Shown: positions 1 through 11,680 of the stretch, in pieces
How the letters are laid out: each line of letters starts with the position of its first letter
Numbering within the stretch: the first letter of the stretch is position 1
DNA from: Ceratorhiza oryzae-sativae
Lineage: Eukaryota; Basidiomycota; Agaricomycetes; Cantharellales; Ceratobasidiaceae
Length of the DNA stretch: 64,000 nt
Assembly (NCBI GenBank): GCA_030998015.1
Contig: JARWMV010000233.1
Location: 1,116,001 to 1,180,000, forward strand
Direction of reading: 5' to 3'
Notes under the pieces: model-generated
Seen by the model: the letters and a program-made list of their open reading frames with translations, nothing else
The model's database searches: none
What the model was told of the DNA's origin: nothing
Made by a program: the position numbers and the translations under genes

Positions 1-238
1 TGTTCGCGGTAATTAGAGGGCCGGGGAATCGATTATTAACTAAATTCAGCTCAGATAGTACTATGTTCGATACTAGACTTGAGGTATTCATCGTACCCAA
101 TATCCCGTTGCGCGTAACACCATCTGGTGAGATATTGCCATTCGCAACATTGAACACATACGTCACAGTACCAGCGAGAGCTTGGGAGGTAAGGAGCAAA
201 AGAACAGCAGAAGCCTGAATGAAAGTAGAGCGCGCCAT
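1..238 (-). CDS. laccase (multicopper oxidase), 5-prime end only
   Basis: Reading leftward from the ATG at 238, the protein opens with a classic signal peptide (MARSTFIQASAVLLLL, then LTSQALA). The mature start is TYVFNVANGNISPDGVTRNG. A 57-bp phase-1 intron (40-96, GT-AG) follows, and exon 2 reads VNNRFPGPLITAN. This is the N-terminal hallmark of fungal laccases (SPDG, then a L-V-N-x-x-FPGPLI block just before the first copper-binding segment). The copper ligands lie beyond the left edge. Laccases oxidise phenolics with reduction of O2 to water and act outside the cell, typically in lignin or melanin metabolism. A TATA-like site lies 77 bp upstream. Seen: signal peptide, motif and intron. 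Known: family. The substrate cannot be judged. Confidence 0.85.
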   Translation of the reverse strand, partial: MARSTFIQASAVLLLLTSQALAGTVTYVFNVANGNISPDGVTRNGILGTMNTSSLVSNIVLSELNLVNNRFPGPLITAN

Positions 239-314
239 CGTAGCCAAGCCACCGATCAAGCAGGGGAGTGAGAGACAAACCGTTTGAGTACTGACACATC
301 GAATATCCGCGTAC

Positions 315-322
315 GTTTTATA
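315..322 (-). promoter_or_regulatory. TATA-like box of the laccase gene
   Basis: TATAAAAC on the minus strand, 77 nt upstream of the laccase ATG, a usual distance for a fungal core promoter. Assigned from position and sequence only. Confidence 0.4.
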
Positions 323-1114
323 GCCTTGAGGAGCGCTTAAACATACTCGGCCTGGATCAAACATAGCATCACACAATACAGTCTCAACTAAAATTTGATC
401 CGCCAGACCCGTGGCGTTCCGTAAGGGCCCTGCAGTTGATGATATTTTGTCCAATTGACATGAACAAATGCATTTAGAACTGCTCATTCGCTGTGCACTA
501 TCGATACTTCTAGCCGCCTCATCTCGCCGAGTCCGTTGGAGCTATGCTTGGGACTATCGGTGTCTTAATCTAAGGCGAACTGGCACATCTCAGCAACTTG
601 CACCGTCCTACTGGGCTGCTCGGCCCGCATGTACTCGGTGATGAGCAATTGTGACGACACTCCAGGGGTATTAAACTGTAAGTTTTTATTGAGGCGTTGG
701 TGAAGGTTATCCGGGTGGCATCAAACCGTAAAGACATGCTTCTAAACTTCCCGTCGACTTCTTTGTTGGGGGCTCCTTTGCTGAATCGTCCCTCGGGATC
801 AATGATATCAACGTCAATTACCATGACACACAGGCACCGGCGTTCGGCCTCAAGACAAATTATGAAATACCTAAAAATATATCTGCATGTGTCGATGGGG
901 AAAGTATACAAACCTTCGGCACACGAGCGTGGATCAGGAACAAATGAAAGGTACAATACAAATCAATGCTCTCTACAACCGCGCGCGTATTCACATCATT
1001 GTTCTCCCAGCAACCGGCAAGCGGTCTTCGGGCGCGGCTTGCATATATGTGAATCGGCCTGATGGGATGTTGGGAGCTTCAGCCCTCTAGAACAGTCAAT
1101 GTCCACAAAAGAAG
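323..1114. other. intergenic, no recognised gene
   Basis: Contains a minus-strand open frame (570-956) whose middle part (VMVIDVDIIDPEGRFSKGAP, around 800-830) looks protein-like. It has no recognisable domain, start context or partner exon. I do not call a gene. It ends at the 9-bp target duplication of the MULE. Confidence 0.3.
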
Positions 1115-1123
1115 GTCATCGAT

Positions 1124-1339
1124 CAGACTCCTACCCATCCTCTAAGTTCACGTGATTCAGGGTGAATGGCAGGGTCCTCTTCACGCCTTGCGTGAACTAG
1201 AGACTGGCACAAAATGTTTGTTTGTTTATATTTTATTTGGTCCATCAAGGAGCGATGAACCCCAGTGAACCCCAAATCCCTACCGTGTCTGGACCGACTG
1301 CATGACTAAGCCACGTCCTTGAGCAAATCCCTGATGCCT
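1124..1339 (+). repeat. MULE left terminal inverted repeat
   Basis: Pairs with 2532-2747 in inverse orientation. It is near-identical over the outer part and shows scattered mismatches over the innermost 40 bp or so. The core includes TTTGTTTGTTTATATTTTAT. Confidence 0.9.
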
Positions 1340-1497
1340 AATGCCATGCTGAGCTAACCTCACAACAACCCCAAGGGATGGAACTCATCTCTTCGACTTC
1401 CGAACCACTCATTGGCTGCCTGAAAGTCAAAGGTGCAGATATCATTAAGATGTCAGAAGCAAAACTAGGCATCGCTCCTCGCCTGTTCCAAGCTGCT

Positions 1498-2388
1498 TCA
1501 TGTGCATATCACCTCGAAGGCGGTCGGTGTCTCAGTTTTGACATTTATGTCTAGGCTATCAAATGCGAAACCTTTCACTTGATTGGGCAGCCCGTTTTTC
1601 AGTGCGCAAATCGCGTGTTTTGATATTGAATGCACCATATTATTCACTGACAAGGGCAAGATCGATAACCCAGCATGCGCAAATAGCTTCACCACCTTTT
1701 CAGGTGCGTGTGTCGAATGCATAAATAGGCCGATCAGCATTGGTAGCCGGTTACAGTGAGAGTTGCTACTCTGCATTAGTATACTGAATAAACTAACGCC
1801 TCTCTATGCCCGAGGTAAATTTCAGAGTCTCGCTTCACTTGTGGTGGCTCGATTACTCATGACTATGGATAGTTCTGATCCTCGAATATTCAGCTCTCCA
1901 CCCCGGCTTTGATGTGTAACGACACTTGGGTTCGATTCAACCGAGCCCTTGTCGCAAACGTTGAGCGCGGGAAAGGATTCCGCAGGAGAATCGAAATGGA
2001 GTTTTCTGAGATAGTCCCCATATTCGTCAAGACATCGAGTGGTTGATTGGGCGGTTGGAGTGTTTAGAAGCAATTGTGCCAAATGCCAGAGATTTGTGCA
2101 TCGGCCCTTCAGGTCTGTCGCCAATTCTTCTCTCGAAAACTTGAGGATCTTTTCAGCCGTCATGTGGCTCACGTTGTAGTGATATCCACTAGTTTTATCG
2201 ATTAGCTCCGCCATTTCGTCGATTAATTCGCATGTTGAGATGTTCCGTGAAATCTCCGCCATCGTTTCGCAGGTTTTTGGGGCCAAAATTAAGGTCGAGG
2301 CGACGCGATTGAGGTTTTGTGGGTGGCACAACCAATCCGAAATCGCTGGCAATGCAACTTCATGGGGTCTGAAAGTGTCCCCAACCAC
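1498..2388 (-). pseudogene. DUF6589-like protein fragment inside the MULE
   Basis: Two minus-strand frames (2388-1822, 188 aa; 1776-1498, 92 aa) read as consecutive parts of one protein. The second contains LIGLFMHSTHAPEKVVKLF, then VNNMVHSISKHA and FAFDSLDINVKTETPT. I recognise this pattern (LFLHSTN.P.KV, then Y.NFDV..K...PT) from the N-terminal part of the large DUF6589 proteins that are repeated through Agaricomycete genomes. Those proteins are far longer; here everything after the FDSLDINVK block is missing and the TIR follows shortly. I infer an internally deleted passenger or transposase gene. The family name is from memory and not searched. Confidence 0.5.
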
Positions 2389-2531
2389 CCGGACAATGAA
2401 ATCGGTTATATTTATATGGTTTTCTACAAAGAACCGAGCTGTGTTGTTGAACTTCGAGTACGCGGCTTGGCCATTGTGAGTGCTGCGAGAAGATTACAAA
2501 CAAGTGTTTGCGCGAGGCATCAGCATATTGC

Positions 2532-2747
2532 AGGCATCAGGGATTTGTTCGAGGACGCGGCTTAGTCATGCAGTCGGTCCAGACACGGTAGGGATTTGGG
2601 GTTCACTGGGGTTCATCGCTCCTTGATGGACCAAATAAAATATAAACAAACAAACATTTTGTGCCAGTCTCTAGTTCACGCAAGGCGTGAAGAGGACCCT
2701 GCCATTCACCCTGAATCACGTGAACTTAGAGGATGGGTAGGAGTCTG
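2532..2747 (-). repeat. MULE right terminal inverted repeat
   Basis: Inverse of 1124-1339; the outermost bases are GGAGTCTG, immediately followed by the GTCATCGAT duplication. Confidence 0.9.
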
Positions 2748-2756
2748 GTCATCGAT

Positions 2757-4430
2757 GGGGCCCAAGCCGCGGTGGGTGGTGAAAATGAGTCTGTTCTGCC
2801 TCTCATAGCGGGTGCGCTACTACCAATGTACAGGATAAGGCCCGTACCTTGAGAAAGCGTCGGGCCAAGTCTTTGGCACTCACAGTTCCATGAGGGGTCA
2901 CGCATCACCCAAACGGCCGCTCGTCGTGTTCTCGCACTCGCACCAAACGCCCCGCCGTCGCCTGTTGGCTACCATCCCAGCCCCAGCCCCACCCTTCCCT
3001 CCGGGTCCCACCAGTCTGTTCCGATTAATGTGTAACATTCCCACTTGTACGCAGTTTACTAAATATAGGCATGCCGTAACGTATATCCGCGCCGAGCGCT
3101 CAGGTCCCCAAGTGGTGAGAGGCTAAAGATTACCTTTTCGACGTCGATCCGCCAATTACTTTAAGCACCAAACACTCGCTTGCCAAAATGGGTTTGGGGA
3201 GACCGTATCACATGTATGACCATATTTCATTGATGGATGAAATTGCCTCGGTTAGGCTTGGAATCTGTGAATATCTAAAGCTGAACTTCTTGGGTCGTGT
3301 CCAACGCCAAACATTCATACAGTGTTTTGTGTCGGCTTGCAAAAATAAGGGCGACCTCGTTTGCTTTGATAAGATCTTTAGGAAAACTCATCATATGCAT
3401 CGACTCGAGTAGGCCTTTATTTCATCTTACACGTCGATTCAGGGGATAGATTACACATTGTTTATAACATATGATGGACCAGTAGTTTCGTTTTTCTTGC
3501 CTCCCTTCCGACTCAACTAGCCATAGATCTTATCTTAAGTAATTCTGTGCGAACTGGAAGAAGTTCCGGTTCGTGGAGTACTGTAGTTCGCAACACCTCG
3601 CGTAAAGTGAATAGATGTGTCAACCCGCGGTCCATCAAAGTCCATGACAAATCACCGATAACAGTTTGGAGTTGTATCCATGCGTTTTCGCTCGATGGCT
3701 GCCGGCGATATGTCGTTCTAAAGCAATGTAGAGGATCGTACACATGAGAAGTTGTCTGTAATGGCACGTCATGTGACGGGATCACTCAGTTCGTGCGGGA
3801 ATTCTTTGAAGCTAAACCTGACTTCGGCGTGACTTCAATTTACAAAAGTGGTTCGCCCCTTGTTCCTTCTTCTGCTCAGCGACACCACATCGGTTCTCGT
3901 ATGATTGCTCCTGGGTATACATTCAACAGTTCGATCTGTCATTTCTTCCATAGAAAGAGTCAATCGCTAGTTCTTGCCGCCTTGGATTTTCCGCTCTATA
4001 CCGAAAATGTCCCCCTAGTCATGCCATCAAATTCCTAGTAAACCCCGTTGTAAGACTCGCGGCGCTCTTTTCGGCCAAATCAATCGGCCGTGGTTTGTTA
4101 ACTTCCTCATACACCTCTTGCAACTCAAACCTGGCGATATCCATCATCAACGAGCTATGTCTCACCGACCTTGCCCCGAGGCAGTCAGTAATCAGAACGA
4201 TAACACGCTTGGCACCATTCATCAGTCAGGTCACGTTGTCGCATACATAGCGCTGAATTATCGGCAATGAGCTGGCGACCTTCCATGACTACCGCGATGC
4301 ATGTGACTCGGTTTACTAAACGAACAATTTGTGTGCGAATAACCTTCGCGTACGGCACCAATACTCGTAATTCGTCCCGGCGAGTTCTTGCAATTTTCCG
4401 AGTTGCCTGGTATGCACATCTCGAGCTTGG
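2757..4430. other. intergenic, GH6 upstream region
   Basis: Only short open frames are found. A minus-strand stretch at 4019-4451 is helix-rich in one frame (for example RFELQEVYEEVNKPRPIDLA at 4060-4140) but is broken by stops and has no family resemblance I can name. No gene is called; this may be gene debris plus the GH6 promoter. Confidence 0.3.
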
Positions 4431-4438
4431 TATAAAAG
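4431..4438 (+). promoter_or_regulatory. TATA box of the GH6 gene
   Basis: TATAAAAG, 72 nt before the GH6 ATG at 4503, in the normal core-promoter position. Confidence 0.6.
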
Positions 4439-4502
4439 TGGTTCGGGCCACTGTCCAAAATACTCGTACCCCATCTATCCACTACCTTTTGCCTTCATTG
4501 TC

Positions 4503-6430
4503 ATGCATCGTTCTCTTTCTGCTGGTGCTCTTGCGGTCGCCTTTATGGCCACTGCAGTTTCCGCTCAGCAGCCAATGTACGCCCAGTGTGGTGGGATCGG
4601 TTGGACCGGTGAGTATTTTTCAAGTGCTATATATGAGATTTACTTGAACTTGGTGTAAAAAGGTGGAACAACATGCGTATCTGGAGCAAGTTGCCAGAAG
4701 CTCAATGGTACGAAATTGCAAAGATGGCTATTGCGAATATTTGGTCTAATATTTGGTCTTCAGATTATTACTTCCAGTGTTTGCGTACGTATCACGCACT
4801 TACAACAACGAACGAAAGAAAATCTTAACGAATATTTAGCCGGAGGGCCTACGACTGCCCAGCCAACCACGACTTCAAAGCCAGCCACCACTACCACGTC
4901 CAAGCCAATCACCACTACCTCAGCTGGACCCACCCCCTCGGGGAACCCATACGCTGGCAAGGCTTTGTGAGCTCTGATTATGCATTCTATTTGAAGAATA
5001 GTTAGACTGATGCGGGATAAATCTAGCTATGCCAACACAGTCTACAAGGCCAAAGTACAAGCCGAGTATAACAAACTGATCTCGGAAGGCAACTCGGCGT
5101 TGGCCGCCAAGGTTGCGAAGGTCGGGAACATCTCGACAGGATCTGGATTGCCGATCGCGCTTCCGTTTCGTCCATCTCCACATACCTTCAGGATGCTTTG
5201 AACGTTCAAAATCAGACCGGAAAGAAGCAGGGTATGTTGTATCGTGGAAATAGATCCCTACCAAAATTTGACCGTGTGGGTGATAACAGTCGTTCCTTGG
5301 TCGTGTACGATTTGCCGGATCGGGACTGCTCGGGTGGTGCATCTGCTGGAGAGTTCAGCTCTGCCAACGGAGGTAAGCTTACTGTACATCCAGGCTGCGT
5401 TTTAATGTTGAGTCGAATCATGCAGGCGAGGCAAAATACCAGGAATACATTCAAGCAGTTTATAACCAATTCAAGGCCTTCCCGAGCATTACCCTTGCCG
5501 TTTCGCTTGAGCCCGATTCGATCGGCAACAGTAAGTATGCACGCTATTTCGTGAATGACCCCTCATTCAACATTCGTACTTCATTACAGTGGTTCTAACC
5601 AAAACATTCCATTCTGCGCAACGGCGGCGCCAGTTCAGAAGCGAGGTCTCGCCTACGCTATCTCCGTCCTTGGGACCCTGCCCAATGTCTATCTATACCT
5701 TGATGGTGCCCACGCCACTTGGTTGGGTTGGCCAGACGTGAGTAATTTTAACCTGCACAATGGGGTACACGCCTGATTGTCATTTCAGAGCCTTGCCCCA
5801 ACTGCGAAGGTTCTCGGAGACATTTATGCTGCGGCCAAGCAACTGAACCCCAAAGCCGTCGTTCGTGGTGTCGGCACTGATGTCAGCAACTACAATGGTC
5901 TTGATCAGGAGATTACCTTCCATACCAACCTTGCGCCGTATCTCACCCAAAACGGATACCCAGCCCACTTCATCGTCGTGAGTAAATTTATGGCTACGTG
6001 TGTTTCGTATCCCCGTGCTGAGTGAGCCAAAGGACCAAGGCCGGTCCGGAAACCAGAACGTGACCAGGAGAGGCGAAGATTGGTGCAACTTCAAGGTAAA
6101 TATTATATTTCCCGTCAGAATGATTGATACTAAAATGCCCCGTAGTTTGCTGGTCTCGGAGCCCGCCCCACGGCCGATACTCCAAGCCCACTCTTGGACG
6201 CCATTCTCTGGGTCAAGCCTCCTGGCGAGTCGGACGGTAGCTCCGATCCTAGCTCCAGCCGCTACAACCCTGTTTGCGCTTCGAACACATCGTTTATACC
6301 AAGCCCTGAAGCCGGCAGCTGGGCTTCTGTAAGTCTACCCCTTATATTCGCCTTGAAATCACTCTACTGACATCTTGGACGATAGGGCTCATTCCGAGCG
6401 ATGGTCCAACTGGCTAACCCCCCTCTATAG
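4503..6430 (+). CDS. GH6 cellobiohydrolase with N-terminal CBM1 (Cel6A/CBHII type)
   Basis: Secreted exo-cellulase releasing cellobiose from cellulose chain ends. The ATG at 4503 starts a signal peptide (MHRSLSAGALAVAFMATAVSA). The CBM1 (YAQCGGIGWTGGTTC...YYFQCL) is spread over exons 4503-4608, 4663-4707 and 4764-4784. A Pro/Thr/Ser linker (TTTSKPATTTTSKP) starts at 4840. The GH6 core shows VVYDLPDRDC and SLEPDSIGN, the segments carrying the two family Asp residues, then LDGAHATWLGWPD, DQGRSGNQN, EDWCN and WVKPPGESDG, ending ANPPL at 6428. About nine short introns are present. Two single-base shifts break the frame: near 5142 (a T restores GFW before IADRAS) and near 5593 (a T restores MVSNQN). 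Both are consistent with a lost base in a run, so the gene may be intact in the organism. Otherwise it is a young pseudogene. Confidence 0.93.
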
Positions 6431-7478
6431 AAAATTTTGATAGAGTGTATTGTCATCATGTGTTTCTGTATTCAACTTCGGGTCAATTCATTTGTTATCA
6501 CTTTCAGCTTGAATGGGTTTGAGTTTCTCTAAGAGTGGTCCTCGGTGCGCTATGACTCTGGAGCTGGCGCCAGTTGTTGGCCGGCTCGAGGGTACATGGT
6601 GGGGTGGGTGGCATTTGTCGCCGGTATCGATGCACCTTAACCGCTGAGCCGCCCCCAGGATTCCCGCAGAAGGTTCTGCTCCGATTCAATATGTCGCATT
6701 CTCGGATCTAACATTGGAGGAGACAGTCGTATGTATCTTGATCAGTGTTCTTTGTTTTTATTTTGTCAGCATATACCTCGTGATGTGGCTATCGGTTGTA
6801 AGGGAATGTTTGATCACGTGGTCGAGAGCGGGGACCGGGTGGCGATCTTTAGCACGTAGTGCCCACTCTCTTGAACTCCATCGCCGTACCAGAACCCAAA
6901 ATCAACTTAACCCGGTCATATGAATTTCCTTGACTTCTGTTGCCTTATTCTACGCGGTGACCTCACCCGTCCCGTTTGCCTATTTCTGGCTCGAACAAAC
7001 ACATTCCCGCGAGCATAGCGCGGGTATCTTCGGATCACAGCCTACCACCATCCCGCTCCTCCGCATCGGCCACACGAACAAATAGCGTAGAATATTCTTA
7101 TATTCTAGAGAAATGGAGAAAACATATGGTCGTGATTCGATTCAGTATTCAAGTCAAGTGATATGCGCAGTACATGTGCAGCATCATTTGGTACAATTCA
7201 CTCATATCCATAGGCTATAAATAGGGGCTCATAGAGCACCTCGTACCTCATCGGGCTAATCTTACACTCAAAATATTTTGCAACCTTACTCTATACCTTT
7301 TATAATATATATTTAATTTCAACAGCCAGGCCACCTAGAAAGTTAGATCTTTGGTATGTTTGTTTTCTTCTCTTGTTTCTCATTAGATCTCTTCCTTGTC
7401 TCATCTCTGCACGAATTAATTTCGAAACATAAGCACCCGCCTCAAACGACAATAAAATGGGGAAATCGATGCTAAGGG
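6431..7478. other. intergenic, no gene seen
   Basis: A promoter-like CTATAAATAGGGG lies near 7216 and a pyrimidine/AT-rich stretch follows, but no open frame of substance is downstream. It could be the promoter of an unseen or non-coding transcript, or a transposon remnant. Confidence 0.3.
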
Positions 7479-7720
7479 TCACGCAGTATATGCGCGTAAC
7501 GCAGTATGTATAAGACGAGTGAAAGCGAATATATTAGCTGTGTCAATGATAACACCTACGAAGTTGGAAAGCGCTCATTATATACACGTTAAGAGACGTT
7601 CTAGTACAGTGTAGAACGCTACAGCAAGTACGAGATTCGAACTACACGAGTCATGCGATTGCCAGTTCATTCTGGTATATTCGAGATATATTTGTATATA
7701 TTTGTATATTCGTTTTCTAC
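7479..7720 (+). repeat. dispersed ~240-bp repeat, copy 1
   Basis: The same sequence family occurs at 33385-33610 (inverted) and 59012-59252 (direct). The shared core is TTCATTCTGGTATATTC preceded by GAGTCATG(C/T)(G/A)ATTGC. All copies end in TTCTAC on one side. In RNA-like orientation it starts TGTAGAAT, so it may be an LTR or a MITE end. This copy retains CpGs that are TpG/CpA in the 59-kb copy. Confidence 0.7.
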
Positions 7721-9831
7721 CCGTCGCACATTCCCCGTGAACATCACATAAGTGGCTCGCATGGGTTTCCCCAAAGTGTCCCAGCCTGCCCTGCGAGTCG
7801 GGCGGCGGCGGTCCCCTGCTCCGCCTTTAGCCGCGTCGGTGTCCTCCAGACAACCAATTGTTCCTCCACTGTCTCAACGAGTTACATCTTTATTACTTCT
7901 ATTCCCCTTGTTTTCAAATATGTACAAGGGCACGAGAAGAATTTAAGGGAGGAGCAGGGGGATGCGAGCTGCTCATTGAGCGCATGAAGGTGCTATTCCT
8001 ATTGTGATACATAGGCATTGAATGAGGTTCAGTCTAGTTCTGATCCCTGTATCGCGTAACCAGCGATTCCATATCGCGACCGTGACCGAGCAGTGTATGA
8101 ATATTTCTAGTAGACGCATAGGCGGGATGAGCGTTTGGGAGCACAATTTGTGGACACAGCGCGCAAAAGTTGAAAACTGTATTTTTGATGAGTTCTTGAA
8201 TGCATAACCACCATAACGTTCTCATTTTGCCGCATCCGACTGTTGGACACTACCCTCCCGAATTTAAACCAATTATAGATGCCGAATTGCACAGATCTTT
8301 CATAGACACTCCGTGATGCAACCATGCAGACGAAAGCTCGAGCCGGGGGTTCTTGTCTTACTTGTTACAGGAGCCCCTCTCCTCTCGAAAACGCCGTTTA
8401 TTCATGGCGGACAAGGGCACATGTGAATGTGCCGGCGATTGGATTTCAATTTCTCCGACATGATGCGTAAATCGGCAGCCGGTCGACAACGTGGATTAGA
8501 TGAATTGATCAGATATTTTTTGGTGTCGTCTATATGTTTGCTGAGTTTTGAAACTGGATTTGGGTAAGGAGGTCTCCTATGAGTTACATATACAAGGATG
8601 ATACAATCACTTTGGGAACAGTCATGGGCTATTTACGTGGGCCGGCTTAGCTAACGGGTTGTGGATCAAACCCCTCCTTCCAAATTTCTAACTACCGGAG
8701 CGTGACCGCGCACCCTGGAGAGCGCGCCGTAAGAGATTGTGGTTCCAGCACCAGTTTTCACCCTATTTGCCCGTATAATTCGTAAGATTGAGTGACATAC
8801 AGGTCCATCGCGCCCCAGGCGAGAACTCGAGACTGCGTAAATTCTCGCACGAGGGAGAGCTTGGCAGATTGAACGGGGAATGAAACTTGCGGAAAGTATG
8901 GGAGCGAATGGTAATCACTGGGGTGGTAACTTTGGGTGGAGCCATGAGCCACAGTAGCGGGCATTTGTTCTAACCCCGGAAGCGACATCTCTGTTCAAAT
9001 TTATTTCAGTTATGTCTGCTATTTCTGCCTTGGTCGTTTCACTGTTTGTGGATGTGCATTCGAACAAAAATGCCATTTTGACCCTACGTATACTCATTCA
9101 TGATTTCGTGAGAGGTTTCCAGGACAGCTTTACTAGCTCCGATAATGGGAAACACATCCAGCCCTGCTCATTTCCTCAAACCCTCTTCCAATACACTCGT
9201 AGCTGTGGCGCTGCTTCTTTTCAATCCATGTATTCTGTCGCTCAGCGCATACCCCCATCTATCATAATCTATCTCAATTACGGGTGAGGCTAACGAACCT
9301 AAAAGTGGGAACAAACAGAAGGGAAAGGGCTATGCCCGACATTCATTTTTCCGACGTTCGGCCATATTGCGAACCCACTATCTCCGTGAATCTCAGCCTG
9401 CCATTTGGGAGGGTGACAATGTGGGTACTCCTGGCGTAGAATTTCTATGTTGAATGATCACGACGGGTTTCATTTAGTTAAACTCGAGCCTTTTCGTGCC
9501 CTGCAGGCCGCGGAACAACTACGGAGCAACATGGGGAGCTGGGGCTGGCATGATGCCCGGCTCCTACTGGGATCATCAAATACCTAGAGAAAGGCTAAAG
9601 CATGGGCAACACACCATTTTGGTATTGGTCTATACATTATCAGTTCAGATCACATAGCGTCAAAAAACCCATTTCAAAAACAGATCAAAAGCTGGAGTAA
9701 CAAAGCGAATGCGAAATCAAACGAAACGGAAGTAAAGGCGATAGAAATACAGATATACTGTCCAGGCCATGATATACCTACCAATTCCAGATTCTATAGA
9801 GTATGATACATATCGCGTTGCATTTTTAATT
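7721..9831. other. intergenic, no recognised gene
   Basis: About 2.1 kb with only short open frames on both strands and no motif, intron-linked exon series or RNA gene that I can support. Confidence 0.3.
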
Positions 9832-11680
9832 TCATATACCGAGTCTTTCACTCGCGATCCGTGCGCCCTTGACACGAGCCGCAATCTTCTGGAAAGCAAC
9901 ATCGCGTGCGTAGTCTGGGGTCAAGCCATGTTTGCTATAGGCACCCCATATCAGTTAGATCAAAGCTAAAACGAATTGTGTAGGATACACTCACGTTTTC
10001 GCGTGATCGCAAAAAGACGAGAAGCCACAGTCTAAATCGCCCCACATGACCCCTCAGCCACGTGTATCACCATCAAATTGCGAAAAAGGCTTACCGTCCG
10101 TTGCCCCGAGCTGATCTGTTGGAATATATTTGGTTGCGCCAACTAGCATCTGCGCTATTTCTTCCGGGCTCTCCACCCGTGGGTCGACCACACTCGTCAC
10201 ACCGATATACGCCATCTAAAAAAGCACCACCATCAGATTAGATTCGATGAACATTTCGGCCGTTCAACAAGACCGGGACCGACCTGTTTAACTCCGTTTG
10301 CGTCTCGCCGAATGTTCTTGCCAATCAACTTTAAGATTCGATTTCGATCCTTCTCCCCTGCACAGTGGATCAAAAAATAACCGGCGTTCTAGAAACGTTG
10401 TCAGGAGCTTGGTCCCACGAGGAGCAAAATAAAATAAAATGGAAGGTACTTACGAGCTTGAACATTTCTTTCACCAGTTCTTCGTAGGGTATGCCCTGTT
10501 CTTCGGCACCATGATGGGAACACGTGTGTACCCCGATGTGCGCTCGCTCCCCCGCGGTGAACCGATTGATCACGCGATTGTTGAGTTCAATGAAAAAGTC
10601 GAGTAGGCGCTCGCTACGAGGACCGTTCGGCTCCAGCCGCAATTGGATATAAAATAAAGTTGATGTGCTTACCTCGGGCTTGCCCAGTTCCTGAGATTGA
10701 GCTGGCCCTCAGTAAAGTCGATCGAAACACGGACTGCGCCGGCTTGGAAACATTTGCGAATATCAAGTTCGCTCTATCACATGTGTAATAAGGTTACTGC
10801 CAAGAAGAGAAGGCGTGAGAAAAAATGAGGCGTACTTGGTCGCACAAGTCGGTTAGGAACTGTTGTCGCGTGTACCCTGGAATATCAGATCGGAGAGGGT
10901 AAAGGAGGCTAAGTAGGCTGGGCGCCACGACTGCCTGCCGATCACGGGGAGTCAATTCAGCGCGAGATCGGATGCGCGTGACGCAAAGGAGGCGCCCACC
11001 TGCTTGATCAGATGCTGGGCGACAGGGAGAGCGCGCTCAAGATAGTCGGCTGCAAATGTCTTGTACCTGAAGGGGCCTGAGACCAGACGAGGTAAGCGGC
11101 GGTGCTGGCTGCCCGTGAATCTGAATGGGCGTGGATCGGAGAGAAAAAGGTTAGAATGGGAAGTCGCTGATAGAAAAACACGGCCGATGGACAAATGAGA
11201 TGTCATGATGAGTAGACAAGCTTACATTGCCGAGTACTGATGCGTGATGTAGAGGAGTATTGAGTTATTTTTCGGAGGAAAGGGGTTCAACGACTCACTT
11301 GTCCATCCGAGACTATGTTTTCAGACATCCCCGTCCCATGGAGTGTGCTACATCGCTGATTGGTAAGTCCTGACGACGCATGTAGAGTCTGGCAGGCAAA
11401 GAAACTCACTCTAGCAGCGGATATTTTGCCACCAGACTAAAACGCTGCTCTCCATCGGTGATCACAATATGGCCCGCGTCCTCCATCCGTTGAATGGACT
11501 CTGCACATGAGGTATCGATCTCGCGCTGGAGCTGGTCGAATGTGCTGGGGTATCATGTCAAGCAAAGTCGGAGCAGAAAGGAAAGATGGCGCACATCTGC
11601 TTGGCCTCGTACGCCGCAGTCGCGCGCAAGAGCTTTGTGGAGCGCGGCAGAGAACCGACGACTTCGCAAGGGATGGGCAT
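9832..11680 (-). CDS. MetE/UROD-like superfamily protein (cobalamin-independent methionine synthase II-like)
   Basis: Cytosolic enzyme-like protein of the MetE C-terminal/UROD fold (COG0620 type). It starts at 11680 with MPIPCEVVGSLPRSTKLL, the standard opening (TEVVGSLPR). Exons then read DAGHIVITDGEQRFSLVAKY, YSAIFTGSQHRRLPRLVSG, APSLLSLLYPLRSDIPGYTR, AGAVRVSIDFTEGQLNLRN, LLDFFIELNNRVINRF, NAGYFLIHCAGEKD, DANGVKQMAYIGV and YARDVAFQKIAARVKG, with stop at 9832-9834. About ten introns all splice in frame with GT-AG, and no frameshift is needed, unlike most other genes here. Odd point: after IGVHTC the usual GGDxDSxHS-like loop is replaced by a shorter SHHGAEEQGI segment, so metal or substrate binding may differ. 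The exact reaction of this fungal subfamily is not established. Confidence 0.88.

Larger units (their letters stand above)
1124..2747. mobile_element. Mutator-like (MULE) DNA transposon, 1624 bp, deletion derivative
   Basis: Bounded by long terminal inverted repeats (1124-1339 and 2532-2747, 216 bp each, starting CAGACTCCTACCC) with few mismatches. A perfect 9-bp direct duplication GTCATCGAT flanks it at 1115-1123 and 2748-2756. Long TIRs plus a 9-bp target duplication are diagnostic of the Mutator/MULE superfamily. The interior carries a minus-strand relic of a DUF6589-like protein but no complete transposase, so the copy is probably non-autonomous. The target duplication is perfect and the TIRs are nearly so, which suggests a fairly recent insertion. 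Confidence 0.9.

Noticed and set aside
1..6430. Laccase plus GH6 as a lignocellulose gene cluster
   Set aside because: Only two genes 4 kb apart with a transposon between them; no evidence of co-regulation in the sequence.
7620..7660. GATTCGAACTACACG resembling a tRNA T-arm/B box
   Set aside because: No A box or cloverleaf around it, and the motif is not kept in the other two copies of the repeat.
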